From an uncultured Dehalococcoidia bacterium (GTDB lineage: Bacteria > Chloroflexota > Dehalococcoidia > Lucifugimonadales > UBA3495): 64,000 nt of DNA. The stretch lies in the NCBI GenBank assembly GCA_958295765.1, contig CATQHB010000002.1, forward strand, positions 1,686,091-1,750,090. Direction: 5' to 3'. Shown here piece by piece: positions 7,781 to 14,976 of this stretch; position 1 is the stretch's first letter; every line of letters begins with the position of its first letter. The notes beneath the pieces were generated by a model that did no database searches, was not told the origin of the DNA, and saw only the letters and a list, made by a program, of their open reading frames with translations. A program made the translations under genes and the position numbers.

Positions 7781-9089
7781 GCGCGAGTTAATCGTTCCTT
7801 CCCTATCGCGTTGCGGGAACCTGCTGAAGGGCCTGGCGGACGCGGTGGCGGCGCAACTGGCCGACGGCGACCAGCCTATCCGGTTGGCGGTAACTGCTTC
7901 GGTGGAAAAGGGCTACCACTGCGAAGCCGGCTTGCTGTCCGGCCGGTTGCCCGGCCGGCAACGCCGGGAGCCGGCGCCCCTGTTCCGGTTTGTCCGGCGT
8001 CCAACGGAAAACCGGGAGCGTTTCAACGCCGTCCTGCTGGTGCCCACCGGCATCGGGGCCGAAATCGGCGGCCACGCCGGGGACGCCAGCCCGGTGGCCG
8101 CGCTGCTGGCCGCCGCTTGCGATACGCTGATTACCCACCCCAACGTAGTGAACGCCTCGGACATAATCGACCTGCCGGCCAACGCCCTGTACGTGGAGGG
8201 CAGCGTCATTTCCCGCCTCTTGATGGGCAGCGCCGGCTTGCAGCGGGCGCGCAACAACCGCCTGCTGGTGGTCATCGGCCACCATGAGGATGAACTGTTC
8301 ACCCACGCCGCTATCAACTCGGTCAATGCGGCCCGCGCCTCCTACGGGTTAACCGTACCGCGCATAATCCGGTTGGGGGCCGGTTTTGAGATGGATTCCA
8401 GTTATACCGGGTCGGGCCGGGCTGCCGGGCGGGTGCGGGGACTGGACTCCCTGTTTGCCGTGCTGGACGAATACCGGGGCGACTACGATGCCGTAGCGAT
8501 TACTTCCCAGATTATCGTGCCGCCGGGCTACCACGCCGACTATTTCGACAGCAATGGGGAAATGGTGAATCCCTGGGGCGGGGTAGAGGCAATGCTGACC
8601 CACGCCGTTTCCGCCCTGTACGACGTGCCGTCGGCCCACTCGCCGATGCTGGAAACCCAGGAAATTGCCAACGCCGACCCGGGAATTGTTGACCCCCGGA
8701 TGGCCGCCGAAGCGGTATCCCTGGCCCTGCTGCAATGTATCCTGAAGGGTTTGCAGCGCAGCCCCGCTATCGTAACCGACGCCGGGGCGATGCAGCACCC
8801 CAGCGTCCTGACCGCCGCTGATGTTTCCTGCCTGGTGATACCCGACGGCTGCATCGGCCTGCCCACCCTGGCCGCGCTGGAGCAGGGCATCACCGTGATT
8901 GCAGTGCGGGAAAATCGCAACCTGATGCAGAACGACCTGGCCGCGCTGCCCTGGGCTGCCGGCCAGTTGCATCTGGTGGAAAATTACTGGGAGGCCGCCG
9001 GGGTTATGGCGGCATTGCAGGCCGGGATCGACCCGGCGGCGGTGCGCCGTCCCATCGGGCCGGCGCCAGTGGAGCGGCGGGGGGGATAA
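7761..9089 (+). CDS. DUF3326 domain protein
   Basis: The sequence matches DUF3326, known mostly from cyanobacteria, plants and some environmental bacteria. Recognisable segments are FNAVLLVPTGIGAEIGGHAG (residues about 89-108), ITHPNVVNASDIIDLPANAL and YVEGSVISRLLMGS, followed by TSQIIVPPGYHADYFDSNG and VSCLVIPDGCIGLPTLAAL. Function is unknown. The conserved Gly-rich segments suggest a nucleotide- or cofactor-binding fold, but this is inference. The ATG at 7761 follows GGGGGAG and lies inside the end of the upstream PLP-decarboxylase gene, implying coupled translation and a shared pathway. The gene ends just before a strong hairpin and converges on the pspA operon. Confidence 0.82.
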   Translation: MPAVLFERELIVPSLSRCGNLLKGLADAVAAQLADGDQPIRLAVTASVEKGYHCEAGLLSGRLPGRQRREPAPLFRFVRRPTENRERFNAVLLVPTGIGAEIGGHAGDASPVAALLAAACDTLITHPNVVNASDIIDLPANALYVEGSVISRLLMGSAGLQRARNNRLLVVIGHHEDELFTHAAINSVNAARASYGLTVPRIIRLGAGFEMDSSYTGSGRAAGRVRGLDSLFAVLDEYRGDYDAVAITSQIIVPPGYHADYFDSNGEMVNPWGGVEAMLTHAVSALYDVPSAHSPMLETQEIANADPGIVDPRMAAEAVSLALLQCILKGLQRSPAIVTDAGAMQHPSVLTAADVSCLVIPDGCIGLPTLAALEQGITVIAVRENRNLMQNDLAALPWAAGQLHLVENYWEAAGVMAALQAGIDPAAVRRPIGPAPVERRGG

Positions 9090-9093
9090 CGCC

Positions 9094-9131
9094 GCGTCTC
9101 CGGGGGAGCAGTTTCCTCACCCCGGAGACGC
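9094..9131. terminator. Hairpin between convergent DUF3326 and pspAA genes
   Basis: GCGTCTCCGGGG (9094-9105) pairs perfectly with CCCCGGAGACGC (9120-9131) across a 14-base loop. It sits between converging genes, so it could stop transcription from both sides, though no U-tract follows. The stem repeats the one at 6467-6532. Confidence 0.6.
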
Positions 9132-9161
9132 AGATACCCGCCGAGTTTCACCGGGATTAGT

Positions 9162-9440
9162 TCAGCCGGGCAGCAGGCCGTCGCCGATAAAGACGTGCTC
9201 CGCCTCTTCCAACGTCAGGTCCGCCTCCGGCAGTATCAGGTCCGATTCCACCAGTTCATCCAACGGCACCGGCGTTCCGTTTTCCCGCACCAGTTCCAGC
9301 ATTTCCCGGAGCAGGAGCTTGAAGTTTTCCCGGTTTTCGGACTCCACCGCCTCTACCATCCGGTTGTCGATGTCGTTCAGGGCGTCAATGCTGGCCCCCG
9401 GCAGGTTGAACTGGCCTTCGCTGAGAATGCGAACAATCAT
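9162..9440 (-). CDS. pspAA: PspA-associated protein PspAA
   Basis: This 92-residue protein starts MIVRILSEGQFNLPGASIDA and continues LNDIDNRMVEAVESENRENF, the recognisable form of the small PspA partner of actinobacteria and Chloroflexota. It lies directly after pspA with a 3-base gap, so the two are co-transcribed. Known family role: it binds or modulates PspA in the membrane-stress response, in lineages that lack PspB/PspC. It has no membrane segment and is acidic. The start follows immediately on the pspA stop. Confidence is high because both the sequence and the gene order agree. Confidence 0.88.
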   Translation of the reverse strand: MIVRILSEGQFNLPGASIDALNDIDNRMVEAVESENRENFKLLLREMLELVRENGTPVPLDELVESDLILPEADLTLEEAEHVFIGDGLLPG

Positions 9441-9443
9441 TTG

Positions 9444-10241
9444 CTAACTCCCCGACTCAGACTGCCCGGCTTGACCCTGAGCGCGGAGGGCGGATAGCTC
9501 ATCCTCTACGCTGGATTGACCCGGCGGCAGGGCTTGGGGCGCGCCGGGAGGTGGTTCGCCCTTGAGGGCGGCCAACTCCGCCTCAACGCTGTGAGAACTG
9601 GAAATCTGGGCCAATTCCCGCTCCAGGTCATCCCGCGGCCCGGTTATGTCATCCAGGACACCGGTGGCGACCAGTTCGTCAATCGCCCCGGCTTTGGCCC
9701 GCATCTGGTCCGTCTTGTTCTCGGCCCGCTGCACCGCCAGGGAAACATCCCCCATTTCCTCGGAGATACCGCCCAGGGCGGCGCCGATGCGTACCTGGGC
9801 CTGGGCCGCCGAGTATTGGGCCTTGATGATTTCCTTCTTGTTGCGGAAGGCGTCAACCTTGGCCTGGAGGCGCTGCTCGGCCAGGGTCAGCTTTTGCTGC
9901 TCCTCCTCCATACCCTCTATCTGCTCATCCAGCCCTTGCAGTTCAATGACGGCGTTCTGCTTGCGCTGCAAGGCCAGCCGGGCCAGGTCTTCCCGGTCGG
10001 CGTCCAGGGCCTGGCGGGCCTGCCGCTCCAGGCGGGTGATGTTCTCCTTGACTTTGGCGGCCTGCTGCTGGATGCGCCGCTTGGCGGTTACCATCTCCAC
10101 CACGCCCCGCTTGACGCCTTGCAGCATTTCCAACTGCTTTTCGTAGGAGTAATCCAGCGTCTCCCGGGGGTCTTCGGCGGAGTCGAGCATACGGTTCATC
10201 TTTGACTTAACGATGGTGGACATCCTGGAAAACATTCCCAT
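9444..10241 (-). CDS. pspA: PspA/IM30-family membrane-stress protein
   Basis: The protein is almost entirely coiled coil, as in PspA, Vipp1 and LiaH (ESCRT-III-like). It opens MGMFSRMSTIVKSKMNRMLD and continues AEDPRETLDYSYEKQLEMLQ, the typical amphipathic helix and first hairpin. A low-complexity tail after residue 225 (KGEPPPGAPQALPPGQSS followed by VEDELSALRAQ) resembles the C-terminal extension of Chloroflexota and actinobacterial PspA. PspA binds stressed inner membranes and keeps the proton gradient intact. Length is 265 residues. It is followed by pspAA and preceded, 110 bases upstream on the same strand, by a two-helix membrane protein that could be its membrane anchor. Confidence 0.93.
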   Translation of the reverse strand: MGMFSRMSTIVKSKMNRMLDSAEDPRETLDYSYEKQLEMLQGVKRGVVEMVTAKRRIQQQAAKVKENITRLERQARQALDADREDLARLALQRKQNAVIELQGLDEQIEGMEEEQQKLTLAEQRLQAKVDAFRNKKEIIKAQYSAAQAQVRIGAALGGISEEMGDVSLAVQRAENKTDQMRAKAGAIDELVATGVLDDITGPRDDLERELAQISSSHSVEAELAALKGEPPPGAPQALPPGQSSVEDELSALRAQGQAGQSESGS

Positions 10242-10351
10242 AGTTTTTCCCTCTCGGTTCGAGTATAGGCCGGTTTAACCGGTTGAGCCGGGGTTGGGCC
10301 GGGAGCAGCCCGGCGCCGGGGTAAAAGGCAAGGCAATAGGGCTATCGCCGG

Positions 10352-10528
10352 TTAATATCGGCGCTTATTGCCAAAAATCGCCATCGCACCCACCGCAAGG
10401 GCAGCGACAATGCAGAGGACGCCCAAGATCCAGAGCAAAAAATTCAGGATGCCGGTAATCAGCAGAATCCCCAAAATCAGCAGAAATATCGCTGCCAGGA
10501 CGCCGCCAGCCGTTCCAGCTTGTCCCAT
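10352..10528 (-). CDS. Small two-helix membrane protein upstream of pspA
   Basis: Fifty-eight codons read MGQAGTAGGVLAAIFLLILG, then a second hydrophobic stretch LNFLLWILGVLCIVAALAVG, and end in the basic tail FGNKRRY. A strong ribosome site (GGGAGGGG) lies 4 bases before the ATG. Two membrane spans and a positive tail suggest an inner-membrane anchor. It is 110 bases upstream of pspA on the same strand and may share its transcript. The arrangement recalls the small membrane proteins that accompany PspA in other phyla, but no named family is recognised. The coding case rests on the ribosome site, the hydrophobic pattern and the context. Confidence 0.65.
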   Translation of the reverse strand: MGQAGTAGGVLAAIFLLILGILLITGILNFLLWILGVLCIVAALAVGAMAIFGNKRRY

Positions 10529-10626
10529 TTACCCCTCCCGGTTGGAGAAATAGAATAGAAGCCACTCCAATTCCTGTTTCAACGATAACCGGTCAGGCCA
10601 GCCCGGTCAAGGGATAAGATAGGTAA

Positions 10627-10794
10627 GGGTTATCGCATTTTAACCAAGGCAACCCAAAGAACCGTCGTTCCGGCGCAGGCCGGAATCCAGGAAATCCCCG
10701 GGGAAAGAGCGTGCCGGCTACAGCGGGTTCTGGATTCCGGCTTTCGCCGGAACGACGGTGGCTTGGGTTGCTATAGTTATAATCCGATTGCCCC
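10627..10794. repeat. Family-1 palindromic element (copy A)
   Basis: The inner arms CGTCGTTCCGGCGCAGGCCG and TTCGCCGGAACGACGG, each continuing into the ATCCAG half, bracket a variable centre. Outer arms TTATCGCATTTTAACC and TATAATCCGATTGCCCC are their diverged inverted ends. The copy lies between the divergent pspA and DUF4178 units. No flanking direct repeat is visible. Confidence 0.8.
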
Positions 10795-10811
10795 GACCAA
10801 CTGCCCCTGAT

Positions 10812-10842
10812 TAGACATTTCCCCGGCGTCCCGTGATATTAT
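10812..10842 (+). promoter_or_regulatory. Possible promoter for DUF4178-DUF350
   Basis: TGATATTAT gives an extended -10 (TATTAT at 10837-10842), with TAGACA 19 bases upstream. Just after it, GGCAATGGTTC is repeated twice in tandem, which could be an operator. All weak, by eye. Confidence 0.35.
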
Positions 10843-10899
10843 AGGGGCAATGGTTCGGCAATGGTTCGGAAACCGATTCCAGGGAGGCGCCCACCTTAA

Positions 10900-11499
10900 A
10901 TGCTGCGTTCACTATTTGGCAAGGGCAAGAAGCGACCGCCGGGCGGCGACCGGCTCCCGGGCAACACCATCCGCGACGCCCAAGTGGGCGACGTGGTGGT
11001 GGTAAGGGGGCTGGCGCTGGAATATGACGACCTCTATTTCGTGGTGGAGAACCGGCACCGCTACGGGGGAAACGGGATTATCTGGTACGAAGTGGTGGCC
11101 GCCGACGCGGACCGGCGGGTCTGGCTGGAGTGGCAGGACGACGGGGATGAGCTTTTCGTAACCGCCTCCGCCGACCGGCGGCCCACCAGCCTGGAGGCCC
11201 TCGGCCTGACCGAAGAGGACTTGATAACCCTGGATGAGCAGCGTTCCATCGGCAACTACGTTACCTTTGAGGACCAACATTACTTCTACCGCAACAGCCA
11301 CGAAGCCTTTTTCTTCCAGGACAACCGGGCCACCGGGGAAGGGTTCTACCTGTGGGACTTTATGGCCGAGGATGAGTCCCGGACGTTGGCGGTAACCAAG
11401 TTTGAAGGCGTCCCCTACGAAGCCCACTTCAGCGAGGTAATTCCCCCGGACGGCGTGATACTCTATCCGGGAGAGCGGCCCGAACAAAGGAGTCGGTGA
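10900..11499 (+). CDS. DUF4178 domain protein
   Basis: The 199-residue protein carries the DUF4178 pattern: IRDAQVGDVVVVRGLALEYD near the N-terminus, then paired beta strands with WYEVVAADADRRVWLEWQDD and YVTFEDQHYFYRNSHEAFFF. No signal peptide or membrane span is seen, so it should be cytoplasmic. DUF4178 genes commonly sit beside DUF350 and PspA genes, as in the yjf locus of enterobacteria, where they are linked to membrane stress; that link is family context, not shown here. GGGAGG precedes the ATG. The downstream DUF350 gene begins within a few bases of its stop, so the pair is an operon. Confidence 0.85.
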   Translation: MLRSLFGKGKKRPPGGDRLPGNTIRDAQVGDVVVVRGLALEYDDLYFVVENRHRYGGNGIIWYEVVAADADRRVWLEWQDDGDELFVTASADRRPTSLEALGLTEEDLITLDEQRSIGNYVTFEDQHYFYRNSHEAFFFQDNRATGEGFYLWDFMAEDESRTLAVTKFEGVPYEAHFSEVIPPDGVILYPGERPEQRSR

Positions 11500-11504
11500 G
11501 CATA

Positions 11505-12407
11505 ATGACGGAAACCCTGATAACTACGCTAAACTTCTTTCCCAAGGGCCTGGTCTATGTGGCCCTGGGCGTAATCGTCCTGGCCCTGGCTAAACTGGCC
11601 CGGGACGCAGTAACCCGGCACGGGATTGACGCGGAAGTCGTCGAGCAACGCAACCTGGCGGTGGCCTTGCGCCTGTCCGGTTACCTGCTGGGGGTCATCC
11701 TGGTCTTTCTGGGAGCGGTCTATCAGCCCTTTTCCCTGGTGGTCAGCGACGGCGGGCTGGGCTTTAACCGGGAGTTCGGCTTTGACGTGCTGCGGGTCTT
11801 TCTATACTCCCTGGCCGGCATCGTGGTGCTGAACCTGGTACGGCTGCTGGTGGATCGGCTGGTTCTTTACAAGTTCAACGTGGAAAGGGAAATCATTGAG
11901 GACCAGAACGCGGGAACCGGGGCGGCGGAGTTCGGGGTGAACGTGGCCGCCGGGCTGCTGATTGCCGGCGCCATTTCCGGCGGCAGCATCGGCACGGAAG
12001 TTGAAACGGCCCTGATTGCCCTGGCCTTTTCCGCTATGGGCCTGGTGGCGCTGGTTCTCTTTGCCCTGCTCTACGAATTGAGCACATCGTTTGACATCCA
12101 CGACGAAATTGAAAAGAACAACACGGCGGTGGGCATCGCCTTTGGCGGCAACCTGATTGCCATTGGCCTGGTAATCCTCAAGGCATTGTTCGGGGACTTT
12201 ATCGGCTGGCAGCAGGGGATAGTGGAGTTCGTCATCTTTGCCGTCTTTGGCTTCGTTCTGCTCTACGCGCTGCGGCTGCTGGTTGACCTGGTACTGCTGC
12301 CCAAGACCAAAGTGTCCGACCAGTTAGTGGCGGGCAACGTCGGCGTGGCCCTGATGGAGAGCATCGTCCTGATTAGCTCGGCCCTCATCCTGTTCTTTGC
12401 CATTTAG
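11505..12407 (+). CDS. DUF350 integral membrane protein
   Basis: This protein has two repeated DUF350 units, each with several membrane helices, for example FPKGLVYVALGVIVLALAKL and GNVGVALMESIVLISSALIL. Segments such as NLAVALRLSGYLLGVILVFL and NTAVGIAFGGNLIAIGLVIL mark the repeat. The family's role is unknown, but it is found with PspA and DUF4178 genes in membrane-stress loci. I chose the ATG at 11505; a GTG at 11496 in the same frame overlaps the DUF4178 stop and is only 3 bases from the AGGAG, so it is less likely. The operon ends at the repeat cluster downstream. Confidence 0.85.
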   Translation: MTETLITTLNFFPKGLVYVALGVIVLALAKLARDAVTRHGIDAEVVEQRNLAVALRLSGYLLGVILVFLGAVYQPFSLVVSDGGLGFNREFGFDVLRVFLYSLAGIVVLNLVRLLVDRLVLYKFNVEREIIEDQNAGTGAAEFGVNVAAGLLIAGAISGGSIGTEVETALIALAFSAMGLVALVLFALLYELSTSFDIHDEIEKNNTAVGIAFGGNLIAIGLVILKALFGDFIGWQQGIVEFVIFAVFGFVLLYALRLLVDLVLLPKTKVSDQLVAGNVGVALMESIVLISSALILFFAI

Positions 12408-12450
12408 CCGGCCCCTGAGCCAGTCGGGGGCTTGAGGACACCTGAAAATT

Positions 12451-12567
12451 GTAGGGGCGGGCTTGATACCCGCCCCTACTCGGTTGCAGGAATAAGTCGG
12501 CTGGGGAACACCCGTTTTCCGGTATCCATTGCCGTCAAACGCAGGGCGGGTTACAAACCCGCCCCTA
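12451..12567. repeat. Family-3 palindromes (GTAGGGGCGGG type), pair
   Basis: GTAGGGGCGGG and CCCGCCCCTAC form a perfect 11-base stem around a 7-base loop at 12451-12479. A related palindrome, GGGCGGGTTACAAACCCGCCC, lies at 12543-12567. The first may also end DUF350 transcription. A similar copy is at 39.46 kb. Confidence 0.75.
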
Positions 12568-12613
12568 CACTGATGAAAGCGCCAACATCCGTTGAGAATA
12601 CCCAAAGAAAATT

Positions 12614-12672
12614 CGCTCATGGTGAGCTTGTCGAACCACAACCCCATCCTTCGACAAGCTCAGGATGAGCGG
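12614..12672. repeat. Family-2 inverted repeat (copy 2)
   Basis: Arms CGCTCATGGTGAGCTTGTCG and CGACAAGCTCAGGATGAGCG flank a 19-base spacer. The right arm overlaps the 3' end of the next gene and supplies its final codons and stop. Confidence 0.85.
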
Positions 12673-13766
12673 TTTGGAGAATTGCCGGCAACCTGCCGGG
12701 CGATTCGTGCCTGAACCTGCGCTTCCCGGGCCGATTCGGCCTGAGCTTCGGTATAAGCGTAGCCGTCCTCAATAATCGCCGGCAGCAGTTCCTCCGGCGC
12801 ATGGGCGCGGTTGACCACCGGCTCCAGTATCCGGTTGAAAAAGTCAGCATCGCCAATTAACTCCGGCCAGGTCGCGGCAAACTGATCCAGGGCGCCATCG
12901 TAGAGCCGGAGCAGGAATACGGTACGCACCGGGTCCAACCCTTCGGCGATAAATACCGGCACCCGCAAGTCATCGCCATAGCCGGTATCAAACTCGGCGG
13001 CGCCGGTTTCCTCATCCCAGAACACATCCTTGAACTCATCGAACCGGTCGATGTAGGATTCGGTCTCGGCCAGGAGCGCGCCGATAAACTGGCGGCCGGC
13101 CGGGGTTATCCGGTAAGCTCCGGTATCCTCGGCCCCGGTATCCTCGGCAGCGTGGAGCAGGTTCCGGTGGCACAGGTTTTCCACGGTATCCGACAGGGCC
13201 ACTCCCCGGCCGGCGTCCACCGGGGCCGGCAGCCGGTATTCGTGCTTGTCCAGAAAGTAGAGCAGGGTATGGGTTTGCAGCCAGGCCAGCAGTTCCGCCG
13301 GGTTCTCCCAATAGCCCTGAGCCACGGCATAATCCAGGGCGCAGTATTCCGGTTCAATGGTCAGCGCCAGGCGGGAGCAAGGCGGGTTATCCCCGGAACC
13401 GGCGGGAGTTAGTTGCCAGTAGCGGGACACCAGGTCGGAAAGCTGCGCCGGGATACTGTCAGACCCTTCCAATCCAGTAGTCAGCTTGAGACTACACAAA
13501 CCCCGGCGGTGCTGGTCAATAACCGGCAGGAAACAGTCGTAGATGTCCGGCAAGTCCGGGTTCTCCCCTACGTCCAACTTATCCTCAACGGACTGGCGGG
13601 CGGCCTCATCCGCCGGGAAAACCGTCTCCAGAAGCTGGCCCAGGGATACCCTTGCGTAGTCTGCATAGTCGCCGGGCAGGGTTAATTGCAGGTCTGCATC
13701 TTTAGGCAGCCCGGCCAGGGATACCGATAAGGACAGGCCGGTTCCGTCCTGCTCTGCCGGCGGCAT
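12660..13766 (-). CDS. Hypothetical protein in the PspA/DUF350 island
   Basis: I do not recognise this 368-residue acidic protein. It has no signal peptide or membrane span. The middle (about 170-240: LYFLDKHEYRLPAPV, then YRITPAGRQFIGALLAETES) reads like a winged-helix segment, in which ITPAGRxF is a common turn, and the rest looks like mixed alpha/beta. A short tandem repeat, EDTGAEDTGA, sits near residue 215. The last four residues and stop (NRSS) are encoded by a family-2 repeat arm, so the original C-terminus may have been replaced. It lies between DUF350 and the lipoprotein gene on the opposite strand from DUF350. Coding status is supported by length and codon pattern. Confidence 0.6.
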   Translation of the reverse strand: MPPAEQDGTGLSLSVSLAGLPKDADLQLTLPGDYADYARVSLGQLLETVFPADEAARQSVEDKLDVGENPDLPDIYDCFLPVIDQHRRGLCSLKLTTGLEGSDSIPAQLSDLVSRYWQLTPAGSGDNPPCSRLALTIEPEYCALDYAVAQGYWENPAELLAWLQTHTLLYFLDKHEYRLPAPVDAGRGVALSDTVENLCHRNLLHAAEDTGAEDTGAYRITPAGRQFIGALLAETESYIDRFDEFKDVFWDEETGAAEFDTGYGDDLRVPVFIAEGLDPVRTVFLLRLYDGALDQFAATWPELIGDADFFNRILEPVVNRAHAPEELLPAIIEDGYAYTEAQAESAREAQVQARIARQVAGNSPNRSS

Positions 13767-13874
13767 CAGGCCGCTACCGCCGGGACAAGACAGCCAGTAT
13801 TCACGTCCCGTTCAATCATCCCTATACCGCCCACATCAAGCCATCCTTTGCCGCCCATAGTGAGCCAATTTATT

Positions 13875-13900
13875 CCGCTCATGGTGAGCTTGTCGAACCA
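13875..13900. repeat. Family-2 single arm
   Basis: A lone arm CCGCTCATGGTGAGCTTGTC, continuing GAACCA. It supplies the last residues and stop of the lipoprotein gene read on the minus strand. Confidence 0.8.
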
Positions 13901-14700
13901 CGCCCGCCCCTCAGCCTTACCTGGCCGCCGCCGCCGGAAAAGCCGCCGGTGCTGCGGCTGGAAAAGCCGGAGCCGAAACTGCTGGAGCGTCCGATGGCGT
14001 TGCTGGACCGGAACGCCCCGGAGCTTCTTTGCGTCTGCTGGTAGCTCTGGCGCGCCGAACTGGTACTGCGCCCGGCATCCCGGTAGCGGGAGCCGGCAAA
14101 GCCCCGCTGCGTGGTGGTGTAGCGGCTGTTGCGGGCTACCTGGGTTCCGTAGCGGCTGGACTGGCGGTAGTTGGTGCGCTGCTGGCGGATAGTCGGCCCG
14201 TAATTAACCGGCGTGTGATAGAAGTACGGCCCCCGGTTAAAGCTGCTGGCGAGCAGGTAACCGAACAGGAACCCGGAACCGCCGAAACCGCCGAAACTGC
14301 TTTGATAGTAGCCGTTGGCGCCGTGGCCCCGCATATCGTACTGTTCGTTCTCGTTCACGATGGAAAAGAGCCGGTCATCCTCGGAATCGTCAATATCATT
14401 ATTGCCGTTCAGGTCTTCCCAACCCTCCAGGGTCAGCCGGTCGCCGTCCTGCGAGGCGCGAATGATGATAATGCCGTCGCCCTCGTAGATTTCGTTGACC
14501 CGCTGCTCAAACTCGGTGGCGCTCTGAGAACTCTTGAAGGCTTCCTGCACGTCATCCAGGTTTATCCGCCCGGCCGCTCCGTCGGTAGCCGCCCAGTCCT
14601 CATAGGACGGGCCGCTGCTGCAAGCGGCAATCAGCGGCGCGCCGGCCACCATACCGCCGGCAAAGATTGCCGTACTCAGTCTGCGAATCTTTGGCGCCAT
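13879..14700 (-). CDS. Lipoprotein with Ser/Gly/Arg-rich C-terminal tail
   Basis: From the ATG at 14700 (AAGGAG six bases upstream) the protein starts MAPKIRRLSTAIFAGGMVAG and continues APLIAACSSG: a lipoprotein signal with AAC at the lipidation site. Residues about 35-120 form a small domain with acidic loops (DLNGNNDIDDSEDD). After GFGGSGFLFGYLLASSFNRG comes a low-complexity tail rich in Ser, Arg, Gln and Gly. This layout recalls YgiB/YjfM-type (DUF1190) lipoproteins that accompany DUF350 genes in enterobacteria, but identity is not proven. The closing GSTSSP and stop come from a family-2 repeat arm. Context suggests an envelope-stress role; exact function unknown. Confidence 0.7.
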   Translation of the reverse strand: MAPKIRRLSTAIFAGGMVAGAPLIAACSSGPSYEDWAATDGAAGRINLDDVQEAFKSSQSATEFEQRVNEIYEGDGIIIIRASQDGDRLTLEGWEDLNGNNDIDDSEDDRLFSIVNENEQYDMRGHGANGYYQSSFGGFGGSGFLFGYLLASSFNRGPYFYHTPVNYGPTIRQQRTNYRQSSRYGTQVARNSRYTTTQRGFAGSRYRDAGRSTSSARQSYQQTQRSSGAFRSSNAIGRSSSFGSGFSSRSTGGFSGGGGQVRLRGGRGSTSSP

Positions 14701-14837
14701 TTCCGCTCCTTTTGTCCGGGTATCCCCATTCCGTTCAAGTATTACCCTAATCCGAGTAGCCCCGCCCCGCTTGCGATAAGCCACCGCCATACCCGCTTGC
14801 CCACCTTTGATGAGCCACTATCTCCCGCTGACTATCC

Positions 14838-14918
14838 CCGGCTATTGGTAGGACGGACACTATCCCCCGCCATTGATAAGCCACTATCCCCCGGCTATTG
14901 GTAGGACACTATCCCCCG
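14838..14918. repeat. Degenerate direct repeats of about 53 bp
   Basis: CCGGCTATTGGTAGGAC occurs at 14838-14854 and again at 14891-14907, each followed by CACTATCCCCCG-like sequence; related CACTATC..CCG pieces precede the first copy. The stretch lies between the lipoprotein start and the secA-like 3' end. No gene is visible here. Confidence 0.65.
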
Positions 14919-14938
14919 CTCATAGTGAGCAACTAATC

Positions 14939-14964
14939 CCGCTCATGGTGAGCCTGTCGAACCA
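14939..14964. repeat. Family-2 single arm
   Basis: CCGCTCATGGTGAGCCTGTC, continuing GAACCA, is one arm only and ends 12 bases before the stop of the secA-like gene. Confidence 0.75.
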
Positions 14965-14976
14965 CCCCGGCACATA

